From: an uncultured Veillonellaceae bacterium
Lineage (GTDB): Bacteria; Bacillota; Negativicutes; Selenomonadales; Selenomonadaceae
NCBI GenBank assembly: GCA_900314825.1
Contig: OMWS01000018.1
Location: 1-64,000, forward strand
Reading direction: 5' to 3'
DNA: 64,000 nt
In this document: in pieces, positions 17,901-25,292 of the stretch
Numbering within the stretch: the stretch's first letter is position 1
Layout: the number at the start of each line of letters is the position of its first letter
Notes under the pieces: generated by a model
What the model saw: the letters and a program-made list of their open reading frames with translations, nothing else
The model's database searches: none
Told to the model about the DNA's origin: nothing
Translations under genes and position numbers: made by a program

Positions 17901-18152
17901 GGCCTGCGCCTGCGCCCGATCCTCATGACGAGCTTTGCGTTCATCATCGGCTGCTTGCCGCTCGCGGTCGCGAGTGGCGCCGGCGCTGCCGCACGTAACG
18001 GCATGGGCGTCGCCGTCGTCGGCGGCATGCTGTTCGCGACGGCGATGGGCATCTTCCTGATTCCGGTCTTCTTCGTCGCGACGGAATGGCTCGCCGCGAA
18101 GCTCGGCATCACGCCGAAGACAAAGAAAAAGACGTCGATCGACTATATGTAA
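14961..18152 (+). CDS. RND multidrug efflux pump, HAE1 family (AcrB-type)
   Basis: A 1063-residue inner-membrane proton/drug antiporter of normal AcrB length. It starts with FFIHRPIFAIVVSLIIVIVG (TM1). The TM4 proton-relay motif GLVVDDAIVVIENVEKHM contains the paired Asp residues (about residues 410-411), and the TM10 Lys region is AAKNAILIVEFAK. The porter-domain repeat structure is evident. The start is TTG at 14961, 12 bases after the adaptor gene. No TolC-type outer-membrane channel gene lies in the window, so a channel from elsewhere is presumably used. Expression should be under the divergent MarR. Confidence 0.95.
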   Translation: MSKFFIHRPIFAIVVSLIIVIVGAISATQLPIAQYPQISPPTISVSTNYTGASAAVVNDTVAQIIEQQVNGTQGMDYMSSNSDDTGRYSLQVVFETGTDGDMDSVKVQNNAATATPSLPSEVQQVGVTTRKSSNDMAYMLSLYSEDGRYDRAFLKNYADIYLLDQIKRVKGVGDVMVFGSDYAMRIWLNPDKLAELGLTVANVTSAIKEQNVQAPAGTVGALPVENGQEKQYTGKISGRLVTPEEFGNIILRSDGKGQFVRLKDVARIETGQKSNSIISKFNGYPSVGFGIQLTSDANAMETVAGVRKVFEEAEPNLPPGMKMAQIFDSTNYIQSSIKEVLHTFAEALALVVFVIFIFLQNWRATLIPLLAVPVSLVGTLAAFIILDFSINTLTLFAMVLAIGLVVDDAIVVIENVEKHMEEGLSPVDATERAMDEVQGPVVAIAIVLSAVFVPVAFLGGMMGVLYKQFALTIAVSVCLSAFVALTLTPALCAMMLKPHSPEDNKGVLGGFFQKFNDTYEHMKVGYMGVVARFIRHSKLAFIFLVIVCGVSGIVYKNLPSTFVPEEDQGYLFATIDMPEGTSANHTSVVVDKVNQAMREGIKGLDSTMAITGFSILSNGAKPSAGMVIVGMKDWSQRTDRDASVASAVRTTFGIGAKVAPEATILAFNPPALPGLGAVGGWTMQLQDMSGHSDAELNEVTQKIVAAANQRPELQGVRSTYAITSPVIDYEIDREKVKNLGIQLSDVFTAMQVNYGGAQVNDFNQFGRSYKVMLQADTAYRGETDGLKFIFVKSATGTMVPLDTLLKPKDSSGPTSISRFNATRSVSIQGNAADGYSSGQAMKAIQEVVHENAPSGFNIEWSGQSREEAKASSSTLKMLALSILFVFLCLAALYESWSVPFAVLLTVPTGIFGALVSEYGLAFLEGMFGIQNSGLQDSVYMQIGIIAIIGLAAKNAILIVEFAKVRVDRGMEPVKAAIEAAGLRLRPILMTSFAFIIGCLPLAVASGAGAAARNGMGVAVVGGMLFATAMGIFLIPVFFVATEWLAAKLGITPKTKKKTSIDYM

Positions 18153-18187
18153 ACAAAACGGAAGAACATTTGTGTTTTAAATTTTTC

Positions 18188-18223
18188 AAGTCGCTGCACG
18201 CGAGAACGTGTAGCGACTTTTTC
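18188..18223 (+). terminator. Terminator of the efflux operon
   Basis: AAGTCGCTGCACG/CGTGTAGCGACTT stem with one G/U pair and a CGAGAA loop, followed by TTTTC, 36 bases after the pump stop codon. Confidence 0.85.
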
Positions 18224-18326
18224 TTTGACGATTTTGCGTTTGATGCAAAGGCGTAGCAGGATTTTGACATGACGCTGTCGTATTTAAAAAAAAGATTGAA
18301 TTTTGAAATCGACAGGAGGGACGGCC

Positions 18327-19430
18327 ATGAGGCATCGCGTGGCCCCAATCGCATTCATGGCACTCGGCGGCGGGCAGACGATCGGGAACAGTTGCTATGC
18401 GCTCGGCTTGGGCGGTCTTTGCGGCACGCAGGTGCTCTTGGATTGCGGTGCGAGCCGCAGGGGCGGAGGCTGGATGGAGCCGGCGTTCTCTGCCTGGCAC
18501 GCGGCGGTGCAATCGGCGGGCAGGACGGCGGAGGCTGCGCAGCTTTTTGTTTCGCACGCTCATCTCGATCATGCGCGGCTCGTGCCGCAGCTGGCAGAGC
18601 AGCATCCGGCGATGGATGTGTACATGACGGAGGTCACGCGCGCGTTTCTCGCGATGCAATCGGGCGGTCCGCCGCTACGCGCGCAGACGGTGAGTTATGG
18701 GCAACGCCTGCGCTTTGACGATTACGAAGCTTCCTTTTGGCCGGCCGGGCACATCGCCGGCGCGATGATGACGCTGCTTTCCTTTGGTGGCAGGAAGATC
18801 CTCTACACAGGCGATTATTCTTGCCTCAGCACGCCGTGGGCAGAGGCTTGTGCGCTGCCAGACGTGCCGATTGACGTGCTGATCCTCTGCGCCGTGCATG
18901 CCGTCCATCCGCATCATGGGATGCCTGTAGGTCTGCGCGGTCTTTATCGGGCGATGCGCGAGGCTATCGGGGATGGGCAATCTGTCTATGCGCGTTGCCG
19001 TCAGCTCAGCAAAGGCAGCGAGCTTTTGCGCTATCTGCGTTCCTCAGATGTGCTGCGTGACGTTCCAATTTATCTCGATCCCCGCATGATGGCGACGGTC
19101 GAAGCGCTTGAAGCGCTCGGCATCCCCGTGCTTTCGGCGCACGATTATCCGCTTGCGGCCTGGCAGGGGCAGCAGCCTTGCATCGTACTCGGGACGAAAG
19201 AAGCGAGTGGGCGCTTCGCGTCCTTTGTCCACGTCGAGGGCGATCAGTTTTCGCTGCATGATGATTTCGAACAGACGGCGGCGTTCATCCGTCGCGTAGC
19301 GCCGAAACTTGCCGTCATCGTGCATTGCGTGCCGAGCGCGCAGGAGACCGTCGCGAGCGTCCTCGAACGCGAGGCGGATTGCCGCACGCAGTTTTTGTTT
19401 CCTGTAGATGGCGAATTATATGAACTTTGA
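18327..19430 (+). CDS. Beta-CASP-like metallo-beta-lactamase-fold protein
   Basis: A 367-residue MBL-fold protein resembling beta-CASP nucleases. NSCYAL and VLLDCGASRRG open the fold (about residues 21-45). The metal motif is SHAHLDHA (76-83), with PAGHIAGA (139-146) and YTGDYS (160-165) following. A middle region (ARCRQLSKGSELLRYL onward) is placed like a beta-CASP insert, and VIVHCVPSAQET near the C-terminus resembles the last His-containing motif. Activity on RNA or DNA is inferred. The start is ATG 18327 with AGGAGGG 6 bases upstream. It is the first gene of a tight three-gene unit with a GrpE-like and an Hsp70-like protein (gaps of 23 and -11 bases). Confidence 0.75.
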   Translation: MRHRVAPIAFMALGGGQTIGNSCYALGLGGLCGTQVLLDCGASRRGGGWMEPAFSAWHAAVQSAGRTAEAAQLFVSHAHLDHARLVPQLAEQHPAMDVYMTEVTRAFLAMQSGGPPLRAQTVSYGQRLRFDDYEASFWPAGHIAGAMMTLLSFGGRKILYTGDYSCLSTPWAEACALPDVPIDVLILCAVHAVHPHHGMPVGLRGLYRAMREAIGDGQSVYARCRQLSKGSELLRYLRSSDVLRDVPIYLDPRMMATVEALEALGIPVLSAHDYPLAAWQGQQPCIVLGTKEASGRFASFVHVEGDQFSLHDDFEQTAAFIRRVAPKLAVIVHCVPSAQETVASVLEREADCRTQFLFPVDGELYEL

Positions 19431-19453
19431 ATATGGAGACGGGAGGTTTGCCA

Positions 19454-20575
19454 ATGAGAAACAAGAGACAGGGCGCAGAGCGGCGCATGACATGGATCAT
19501 GCAGGCTGTGCAGGAAGCTGTGGAAAAAGCTTATCATCGTATGAAATGGAACAGCGTCGAAGATCCGAACATTGTCGTAGAAAACCGGCTGCTTCGCATC
19601 ATCGCAGAGCAGGGCGAGAAGCGTTTGCGCACGTATGCGGAGCTTTTGCGCGAGCGCTATCATATGCGCTTGGATGTCAGTGACGTCGTCGACGCATTCC
19701 GCCGCATGCGCATCTCGAACCCGGAGAAGCGTGCGGAACTTTTCGATTGGGCGCGCGAACTCACGCGCGCATTTGAGCGGGCACTCGTGAGCGGCGCAGC
19801 GGAGGACGTTGCGGCGTATATGGCCGTGAAAGATCGCCGCATCTTGCAGTGGAACAACGATCCTTCGCGGCAACATGGCGCGCAACGGCGGATCGGCATC
19901 ATGTTTCTGCTCGCGCATCATCCAGAGCTTTATCAGCGGGACGACGGGAAGAAAATCGATGTACTCGGCAATGTTTTTGCGAAATACGTGTTGTTCGACC
20001 TTTCGGATGCGTTGCGCGACGCGTGTACGCCGACGCGCGTGTCGCGTTTCGATCAGAAATCGCAGCCGCAGGGCGAGACGGCGCGTCTCCAGCGGGAAAA
20101 TACGATGCTGAAGAGCAGCCTCGAACAAGCGGAAATGCTCATGAAAGATTTGCAGGAGGAATTCGACGAGCGCCTCGCAGCGAGCCGCGAGCAGGAAATG
20201 GTCGATTTCTTTTCGCGCCTGAACTCAGAGCGCTACGGTTGCATCCTTGATGAGATCCTCACGCTCCGGCGCGGCATCAAGGAACTGCGAAAAGCGCATT
20301 GCGATGTCCCCGTCGAAGTGAGCGGCCTGTTCATTTTCGTTGAAAAACTCGCGCAGTTCGTCATGGACGCGCACATCCATCCGATCTTGCCACAAGGCAA
20401 GGTGCGGGATGTGCATTTTGCCGACATCGAAGCGTGCGATTATGAAGGGCGTCCCTTTGAAAGCGAGGCGGATGTGCGGCGTGTAAAGGTGCTGTCGCCC
20501 GGCTGGATCTATGAGGATAAGAAACTTCAGATCGCGCGCCCGAAAGTGAAGGAGGTCGTCACGGATGGCGAATGA
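19454..20575 (+). CDS. GrpE-like nucleotide exchange factor candidate with unknown N-terminal helical domain
   Basis: A 373-residue cytoplasmic protein. Residues 1-200 are mainly helical and not recognised. A coiled coil follows (about 203-248, TARLQRENTMLKSSLEQAEM and beyond). After a helical segment the C-terminal 45 residues read EGRPFESEADVRRVKVLSPG then WIYEDKKLQIARPKVKEVV. This closely follows the order of the GrpE beta domain (GxPFDPxxHEAV ... VLxxGYxxxDRVIRPAxVxV). The gene overlaps the start of an Hsp70 homologue by 11 bases, which supports a cochaperone role. GrpE proteins are usually about 190 residues, so the N-terminal domain is an addition. The start ATG 19454 has GGGAGG 7 bases upstream. 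Confidence 0.6.
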   Translation: MRNKRQGAERRMTWIMQAVQEAVEKAYHRMKWNSVEDPNIVVENRLLRIIAEQGEKRLRTYAELLRERYHMRLDVSDVVDAFRRMRISNPEKRAELFDWARELTRAFERALVSGAAEDVAAYMAVKDRRILQWNNDPSRQHGAQRRIGIMFLLAHHPELYQRDDGKKIDVLGNVFAKYVLFDLSDALRDACTPTRVSRFDQKSQPQGETARLQRENTMLKSSLEQAEMLMKDLQEEFDERLAASREQEMVDFFSRLNSERYGCILDEILTLRRGIKELRKAHCDVPVEVSGLFIFVEKLAQFVMDAHIHPILPQGKVRDVHFADIEACDYEGRPFESEADVRRVKVLSPGWIYEDKKLQIARPKVKEVVTDGE

Positions 20576-23423
20576 CATGCAGGAACACTCGAATCTCTGT
20601 GTCGGCATCGATCTCGGCACGACGAATTCCGTGCTTGCGACGGTCAGCGTGAAACCGAATGGCGACCTCGTGAGCAAAGTGCTCGGCATCGACCGTGCTG
20701 TGGACAGCTATACGAGCGGCGGCGGGGACAAGTACCAGATGCGCAAGGAAAACACGCTGCCGTCGTGCGTCTACTACAACCCGGATGCCGGCTATCGGCC
20801 GATCGTCGGCGATTACGCGAAGCGGCGCTATCCGCTGCGTCCCTACCTCGTCGCGAAATCGATCAAGAGCCAGATGAAAAACGCAGAGGTGCAAGGTCTC
20901 GCACCCGAAGTGCCGGACACGACGCCAGCGGCCGTCTCCGCGCGCATCTTGCGCCATCTCTTGCACGGCGCGGAAAGCGTCTATCGCACGCACATCCACG
21001 ATGCGGTCATCACGGTGCCGGCGAGCTTCGATCCCGTCATGTGCCGCGCGACGCAGGATGCGGCAGCGCTCGCGGGTGTCACAACGGAAGAAGCGGATGG
21101 CAGCGAGCGCCCCGTGCTGCTCTCGGAGCCGAATGCCGTGCTCTATGATTTCATCAACCAGGTGCGTACGGGCGAGATCGCTGGTGAGCTCATCGACCTG
21201 TCCGTGCCGAAGTACGTCATGGTCTTCGACCTCGGCGGCGGTACGCTCGACATCACGCTCCACGTGGTGCAACGGCGGCAAGACCTCCCCGACGTGTTGA
21301 AAGTGCAGGACATCGCGACGAACCGCTATACGCTTCTTGGCGGCGATGATTTTGACGAGGCCATCGCGCAGGCGATGTTCGAGCGCTATCTCGCGAAATT
21401 CCATGCGCGTCCGGAAATCGTGGACAAGATCCGCCGCGCCAAACAAGAAGTCTTGCCGACGTTGCGCGTTTTTGCCGAAGACCTCAAAATCGAGCTCAGC
21501 AATCGCCACAGCGAAGACGGCTGGGCGGCATCCGAAGGTTTTGCGGCCGGCTGGGATGATGACGAGGAAGAGAGCGGCGATACGTATGCGACGGGTGGCA
21601 ACATCGCCGTCACAGGCATCGCTTATGACGACACGTTCCGCACGGAAGAACTCGAGGCGATCCTCCGGCCGTTCCTCGGCGAAAAGCTCGTGTTTGACGA
21701 CTACCATCGCCTTGACGCCATCAGCGATACGCGCAACATCATTTTTCCCATCCTCGATGTGCTGCGAAAAGCTTCGGAAAAACTTGGCACAGACGATGTG
21801 AAAATCGACGCCGTCGTCATGAATGGCGGCATGTCGCGCTTTTACATGGTGCGCGATCGTCTCAAGGCCTTTTTCGGCTTCGAGCCCGTCGTCGCGCTCG
21901 ACCCGGACCTCGCTGTCGCGCGCGGCGCAGCGATCTACCACTATTATCTCCATCAGCACGCGGCGATCCGCGATGATATGCGGATGCTCGGTTCAGCGTC
22001 AACGGCGGCGCCGATTCAAAGAGAAATTGCCAGCCGAGGAGGAACGGCGGCCGCACCAAAACCATCGCGGAAAGATATCGAATGGGGACGTGCCATCCTA
22101 CCCGATGCGCTTTCTCTCGGCTTGCGTGGCGGCGAGCGCGAAATCGTTGTGCCGACAGGCGCAGAACTTCCGTATCAGTCCGCACGTATGACGGGCTTCC
22201 GCCTCGCTGCTGGCGCCGACCATATCTATATCCCGTTTTACGTGCGCAATCTTGATGGCACGGATCGCCACATCGCAAGCGGCGTGCTCCGTTTTAAGCA
22301 GACGTATCCCGATGGCGCGTTCGTTGCATTCGAAGTCTTCATGAACAGCAGCAAGCTCATCCGCATGAATGCTTGGACGTGCGCGGACGTAGCGGGCGGG
22401 GAAACGATCGAACAAGGCAGCGCAAAACTTGTCATCCAAGAAGACGAGCCCCAGATGGCTGTCCGTGTCCAAGGACCGAAACTCGTGCAAGCGACGCGCT
22501 CGGGTGCTGCGTGCGATTTCGTGATGGAGCTTCGCGAACTGGAAGCACTCTGCCAAACGTTCGAATTGCCGTGGAAAACAAAAAGTGCCCAGAAGAAGCA
22601 TACGAATCTCGCGAAGCAGATCCGGAATCAGATGAAGCACTTGCAACGTGCAAGGAACATCGAAGAGCTCGGCAAGCCACTCCTCGCGGGGCTTCGCGCG
22701 ACGACATGCGAGGAATTTCGCATGCGTTGTCTTGTCTTGGCGCGCCGCGTGTCAAATGCGTTTTCGGAAGAGGAACGCCGTGCCCTCGTTGCACTGTGCT
22801 TTGATATGATCGCTCCGCTCCTCCAACAGGGCGACAGCGGTAAGTTGTACAATCTTCACAGCCAGGCGATCCTCGCCATCGGCGCGCTCGGCACGCAGGA
22901 CGACGGCGAAGCGCTCTCCTCACTGCACAATTACAAACGCTATCGCGATGCGTGCCTCTGGATGCATGCGCGGACGCGTTCACAGCTGCGTTGGGTGTAT
23001 TTGGAACTCGTCCGAGACTGCAAATTCACGACGAGGAAAGGGACGGGCTCGATCCAATCGCCAGCGCGCGCAATCGGCATGGCGTTCTACGGGACGGACG
23101 CCGCGGAACTTGGCGGCGTGCAGCGCGTCGATGCCATCCGAGAGCTCTGCAACGCCGTCACGCAGTGCGTTCCGAAAGCGGGGGCGCTCGTCAGCTGCAT
23201 CGTCGCGCTTGGCTGGCTTTGCGACCAGCGCAGCGGACGGAACATCCTTCCATCGTCTCTGCTCGCAAATGTGCAAGATACGCTTTCGAATGCGATGTAC
23301 GATTACCCGGAATATTTTCTTGTTGGTCATCCCGTCGTCGTGCAGATCGCGAAAAAGATGATGGAGGGCCATGCGCTCGATGAACAGGAAGAAGCCTTCC
23401 TGCTCGAAAAGATGGAAGAGTGA
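20565..23423 (+). CDS. Divergent Hsp70 (DnaK-like) protein with long C-terminal extension
   Basis: A 952-residue Hsp70-family ATPase, about 310 residues longer than DnaK. The actin-fold ATPase is complete: phosphate 1 GIDLGTTNS (14-22), the LSEPNAVLYDF region (186-196), phosphate 2 FDLGGGTLDITL (221-232), LLGGDDFDEAI, adenosine motif VVMNGGMSRF (417-426) and LDPDLAVARGAAIY (445-458). An acidic insert (about 316-346, with WDDDEEESGD) is unusual. A substrate-binding-like region follows from ILPDALSLGLRGG (511-523). The last 300 residues are helical, of unknown family. ATG 20565 has GAAGGAGG 9 bases upstream and overlaps the GrpE-like gene. It is probably a specialised chaperone rather than the housekeeping DnaK, because no dnaJ or grpE of normal size is present. 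Confidence 0.85.
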   Translation: MANDMQEHSNLCVGIDLGTTNSVLATVSVKPNGDLVSKVLGIDRAVDSYTSGGGDKYQMRKENTLPSCVYYNPDAGYRPIVGDYAKRRYPLRPYLVAKSIKSQMKNAEVQGLAPEVPDTTPAAVSARILRHLLHGAESVYRTHIHDAVITVPASFDPVMCRATQDAAALAGVTTEEADGSERPVLLSEPNAVLYDFINQVRTGEIAGELIDLSVPKYVMVFDLGGGTLDITLHVVQRRQDLPDVLKVQDIATNRYTLLGGDDFDEAIAQAMFERYLAKFHARPEIVDKIRRAKQEVLPTLRVFAEDLKIELSNRHSEDGWAASEGFAAGWDDDEEESGDTYATGGNIAVTGIAYDDTFRTEELEAILRPFLGEKLVFDDYHRLDAISDTRNIIFPILDVLRKASEKLGTDDVKIDAVVMNGGMSRFYMVRDRLKAFFGFEPVVALDPDLAVARGAAIYHYYLHQHAAIRDDMRMLGSASTAAPIQREIASRGGTAAAPKPSRKDIEWGRAILPDALSLGLRGGEREIVVPTGAELPYQSARMTGFRLAAGADHIYIPFYVRNLDGTDRHIASGVLRFKQTYPDGAFVAFEVFMNSSKLIRMNAWTCADVAGGETIEQGSAKLVIQEDEPQMAVRVQGPKLVQATRSGAACDFVMELRELEALCQTFELPWKTKSAQKKHTNLAKQIRNQMKHLQRARNIEELGKPLLAGLRATTCEEFRMRCLVLARRVSNAFSEEERRALVALCFDMIAPLLQQGDSGKLYNLHSQAILAIGALGTQDDGEALSSLHNYKRYRDACLWMHARTRSQLRWVYLELVRDCKFTTRKGTGSIQSPARAIGMAFYGTDAAELGGVQRVDAIRELCNAVTQCVPKAGALVSCIVALGWLCDQRSGRNILPSSLLANVQDTLSNAMYDYPEYFLVGHPVVVQIAKKMMEGHALDEQEEAFLLEKMEE

Positions 23424-23504
23424 GCATTGCGGAAGTGATAAGGAACTTCACGGGAACGTGAAAAGAGAGAATTAAAAATTTTTCTTTTCTCCAAAAGAAA
23501 AAAC

Positions 23505-23533
23505 TTGCAATCTCATGGTCAATGCCGTATAAT
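23505..23533 (+). promoter_or_regulatory. tRNA operon promoter
   Basis: TTGCAA (23505-23510) and TATAAT (23528-23533) with a 17-base spacer, 31 bases before tRNA-Asn. A GTCGGCG/CGCCGAC mini-hairpin lies between promoter and tRNA. Confidence 0.75.
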
Positions 23534-23564
23534 GTTTTTCGTCGGCGACACGCCGACATCATAT

Positions 23565-23640
23565 TCCTCGATAGCTCAGCCGGTAGAGCACCTGACTGTT
23601 AATCAGGCTGTCGCAGGTTCGAATCCTGCTCGGGGAGCCA
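23565..23640 (+). tRNA. tRNA-Asn(GTT)
   Basis: A complete cloverleaf with acceptor TCCTCGA/TCGGGGA and anticodon stem CCTGA/TCAGG around loop CTGTTAA (anticodon GTT at 23598-23600). It has GGTTCGAATCC in the T arm and an encoded CCA end. Confidence 0.95.
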
Positions 23641-23642
23641 AT

Positions 23643-23717
23643 GGCGCCATCGTCAAGCGGTTAAGACACCGCCCTTTCACGGCGGGTTCATGGGTTCGAA
23701 TCCCATTGGCGTCACCA
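23643..23717 (+). tRNA. tRNA-Glu(TTC)
   Basis: Acceptor GGCGCCA/TGGCGTC, anticodon stem CCGCC/GGCGG with loop CTTTCAC (anticodon TTC at 23676-23678), T arm GGGTTCGAATCCC and encoded CCA. It starts two bases after tRNA-Asn ends. Confidence 0.95.
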
Positions 23718-23718
23718 T

Positions 23719-23794
23719 GGGCGATTAGCTCAGATGGGAGAGCGCTTGCCTTACAAGCAAGATGTCAGCAGTTCGATCCTGTTATCGCCCACCA
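23719..23794 (+). tRNA. tRNA-Val(TAC)
   Basis: Acceptor GGGCGAT/ATCGCCC, anticodon stem CTTGC/GCAAG with loop CTTACAA (anticodon TAC at 23752-23754), and encoded CCA. It is the third gene of the tRNA operon. Confidence 0.95.
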
Positions 23795-23808
23795 TGAGAC
23801 ACATAGAG

Positions 23809-23851
23809 GAAGCCGTCGCGGCTCGTGAGCCAATGCGACGGCTTCTTTTTT
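23809..23851 (+). terminator. tRNA operon terminator
   Basis: GAAGCCGTCGC/GCGACGGCTTC stem followed by TTTTTT, 15 bases after tRNA-Val. Confidence 0.9.
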
Positions 23852-23924
23852 GTACCTTGATTCAGGTGAGCGTCATGGGTTGCATTTTCCTTTTGCGGTT
23901 TCACAAACGCCAGTCATCAGGTTC

Positions 23925-23954
23925 TTGTGAAAATGCAGGGAATCCTGCTATAAT
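23925..23954 (+). promoter_or_regulatory. Promoter of the Uma2 gene
   Basis: TTGTGA (23925-23930) and TATAAT (23949-23954) with an 18-base spacer. Its position means translation cannot use the start codons further upstream and supports the GTG start at 23998. Confidence 0.65.
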
Positions 23955-23997
23955 GAAATCAGAAAAATTCGATGTTTTGGCGCAAGGAGGTCATCGT

Positions 23998-24603
23998 GTG
24001 GGACAGGCAGCGCAGACAGCGGATGATGAAATCCGCACGGAGCTCATTGACGGGAAGATTGTCATGATGTCGCCGCACCCGTGCGTGGATCACACGCGGG
24101 CCGGAGGGAGAATCTATCGTATTTTTGATGAAGCATTGGAGGGAAAGCAATGTGAGGCTTTTCCAGACGGCGTTGATGTTTTTCTCGATGAAAAAAATCG
24201 TTTCGTTCCTGACGCGATGATCGTTTGCGATCCGAAACAGATTAAGCTGGATCGCATTGTCGGCGCGCCGACGCTCGTCGTCGAGGTGCTTTCGCCGAGC
24301 ACGGCGATGCGTGACCGCACGTCGAAGATGCGCGCGTATGCAAAAGCAGGCGTCCAGGAATACTGGCTCGTCGATGTGATTGGATGCCATATCGAAGTCT
24401 ATCGCCAGCAGGATGGCCAGCTCGAGCTCACGCGCATCTATCAATATTGTTCGCCGGAAGAGCTCCGGGCATATGCGGAGGAAGATGAAGCGCATCGATT
24501 GAGCGACGAAGAAGCCGAGCAGACGATCCACGTCGATCTCTGTGGAGGCTTCGATGTAGAGCTTGGCGTCGTGTTCGAACGGGTGAGAGGAACCGCCCTG
24601 TGA
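23998..24603 (+). CDS. Uma2 family PD-(D/E)XK endonuclease-like protein
   Basis: A 201-residue protein of the Uma2 (DUF820) family, restriction-endonuclease-fold proteins abundant in cyanobacteria and some Firmicutes. The core is RTELIDGKIVMMSPHPCVDH, then VPDAMIVCDPKQI (Asp), PTLVVEVLSPSTAMRDRTSK (Glu plus downstream Lys) and KAGVQEYWLVD. The biological role of the family is unknown. The start is GTG 23998 with AAGGAGG 7 bases upstream and a promoter at 23925-23954. It ends at a bidirectional terminator shared with the convergent LptA-like gene. Confidence 0.85.
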   Translation: MGQAAQTADDEIRTELIDGKIVMMSPHPCVDHTRAGGRIYRIFDEALEGKQCEAFPDGVDVFLDEKNRFVPDAMIVCDPKQIKLDRIVGAPTLVVEVLSPSTAMRDRTSKMRAYAKAGVQEYWLVDVIGCHIEVYRQQDGQLELTRIYQYCSPEELRAYAEEDEAHRLSDEEAEQTIHVDLCGGFDVELGVVFERVRGTAL

Positions 24604-24613
24604 AAGCAGCATC

Positions 24614-24643
24614 AAAAAAGCCTGTTGCATGCAGCAGGCTTTT
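24614..24643. terminator. Bidirectional terminator
   Basis: AAAAAGCCTG.TGCATGCA.CAGGCTTTTT is a near-perfect palindrome with T-runs on both strands. It lies between the convergent Uma2 and LptA-like genes. Confidence 0.9.
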
Positions 24644-24656
24644 TAATATGCGTGAA

Positions 24657-25208
24657 TCAACTGTATTGCTGCACGCTTCCGCTCTCGAAATCGTAGACGA
24701 GCGTGCTGGCGACGGTTTCTTTGCCGCTTTCGATGCAGATGACGTGGCCGTGGAACGTCGCGGTGCCGGCGCTCCATTCGCACGTCGCGCTCTCGGCGCG
24801 GATGACGAGGCCGGGGCGCTCGAAGCGGACGCGGCCGAAGAGCGTCGTCGCGGGCGCGAAGCCCTCGAGGTAGACGGCGTCGGCCGTGAAGAACGCTTCG
24901 CCACCTTTGTTCAGCGTGACACTGCCCTCGCCCCAGATCTCGAGGTTCGTCGCGCTGACCTGCGCGTCGTCCATCGTCGTCACGCGGTCGCCGTTCGTGA
25001 CGGTGACGTTCCCCGTGAGATGGTAGCGGCCCGTGTCCGCGTCGTACACCGTTTCGTCCGCTGTCACGACCGGCGTCGACGGCTCGGCGGCAGTCGTCGC
25101 CTTGGCCTCCGGTTCCTGCGGCGCTGCAGAGGCAGAGAAGGACGGGAGGAGAAGGAAGGACGCGCAGAAGAGCAGTGCAGCTGCCGCAAAAGTTTTGAAC
25201 ACTTGCAT
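24657..25208 (-). CDS. LptA/OstA-like periplasmic protein
   Basis: A 183-residue secreted protein. A signal peptide (FKTFAAAALLFCASFLLLPS, ending near SASAAP) is followed by an OstA/LptA beta-jellyroll type sequence: VTADETVYDADTGRYHLTGN, VTVTNGDRVTTMDDAQVSAT, LFGRVRFERPGLVIRAESAT and GTATFHGHVICIESGKE. LptA carries lipopolysaccharide across the periplasm, so the protein supports a diderm envelope. It is shorter than a two-repeat LptC/LptA fusion and could be an LptA paralogue. The start is ATG 25208 with AAGGGG 7 bases upstream; a promoter is at 25264-25292. Confidence 0.75.
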   Translation of the reverse strand: MQVFKTFAAAALLFCASFLLLPSFSASAAPQEPEAKATTAAEPSTPVVTADETVYDADTGRYHLTGNVTVTNGDRVTTMDDAQVSATNLEIWGEGSVTLNKGGEAFFTADAVYLEGFAPATTLFGRVRFERPGLVIRAESATCEWSAGTATFHGHVICIESGKETVASTLVYDFESGSVQQYS

Positions 25209-25263
25209 GAAGATTGCCCCTTTCGCTTCGGTTTCGTGTGCCGTTTGCTTTTGTTCTCCTTCC

Positions 25264-25292
25264 ATTTTACTACATTTTCAAAAATGTGCCAA
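25264..25292 (-). promoter_or_regulatory. Promoter of the LptA-like gene
   Basis: On the minus strand TTGGCA (25287-25292) and TAAAAT (25264-25269) with a 17-base spacer. The spacer contains a perfect palindrome, CATTTT-CA-AAAATG (25273-25286), which might bind a regulator. Confidence 0.5.
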
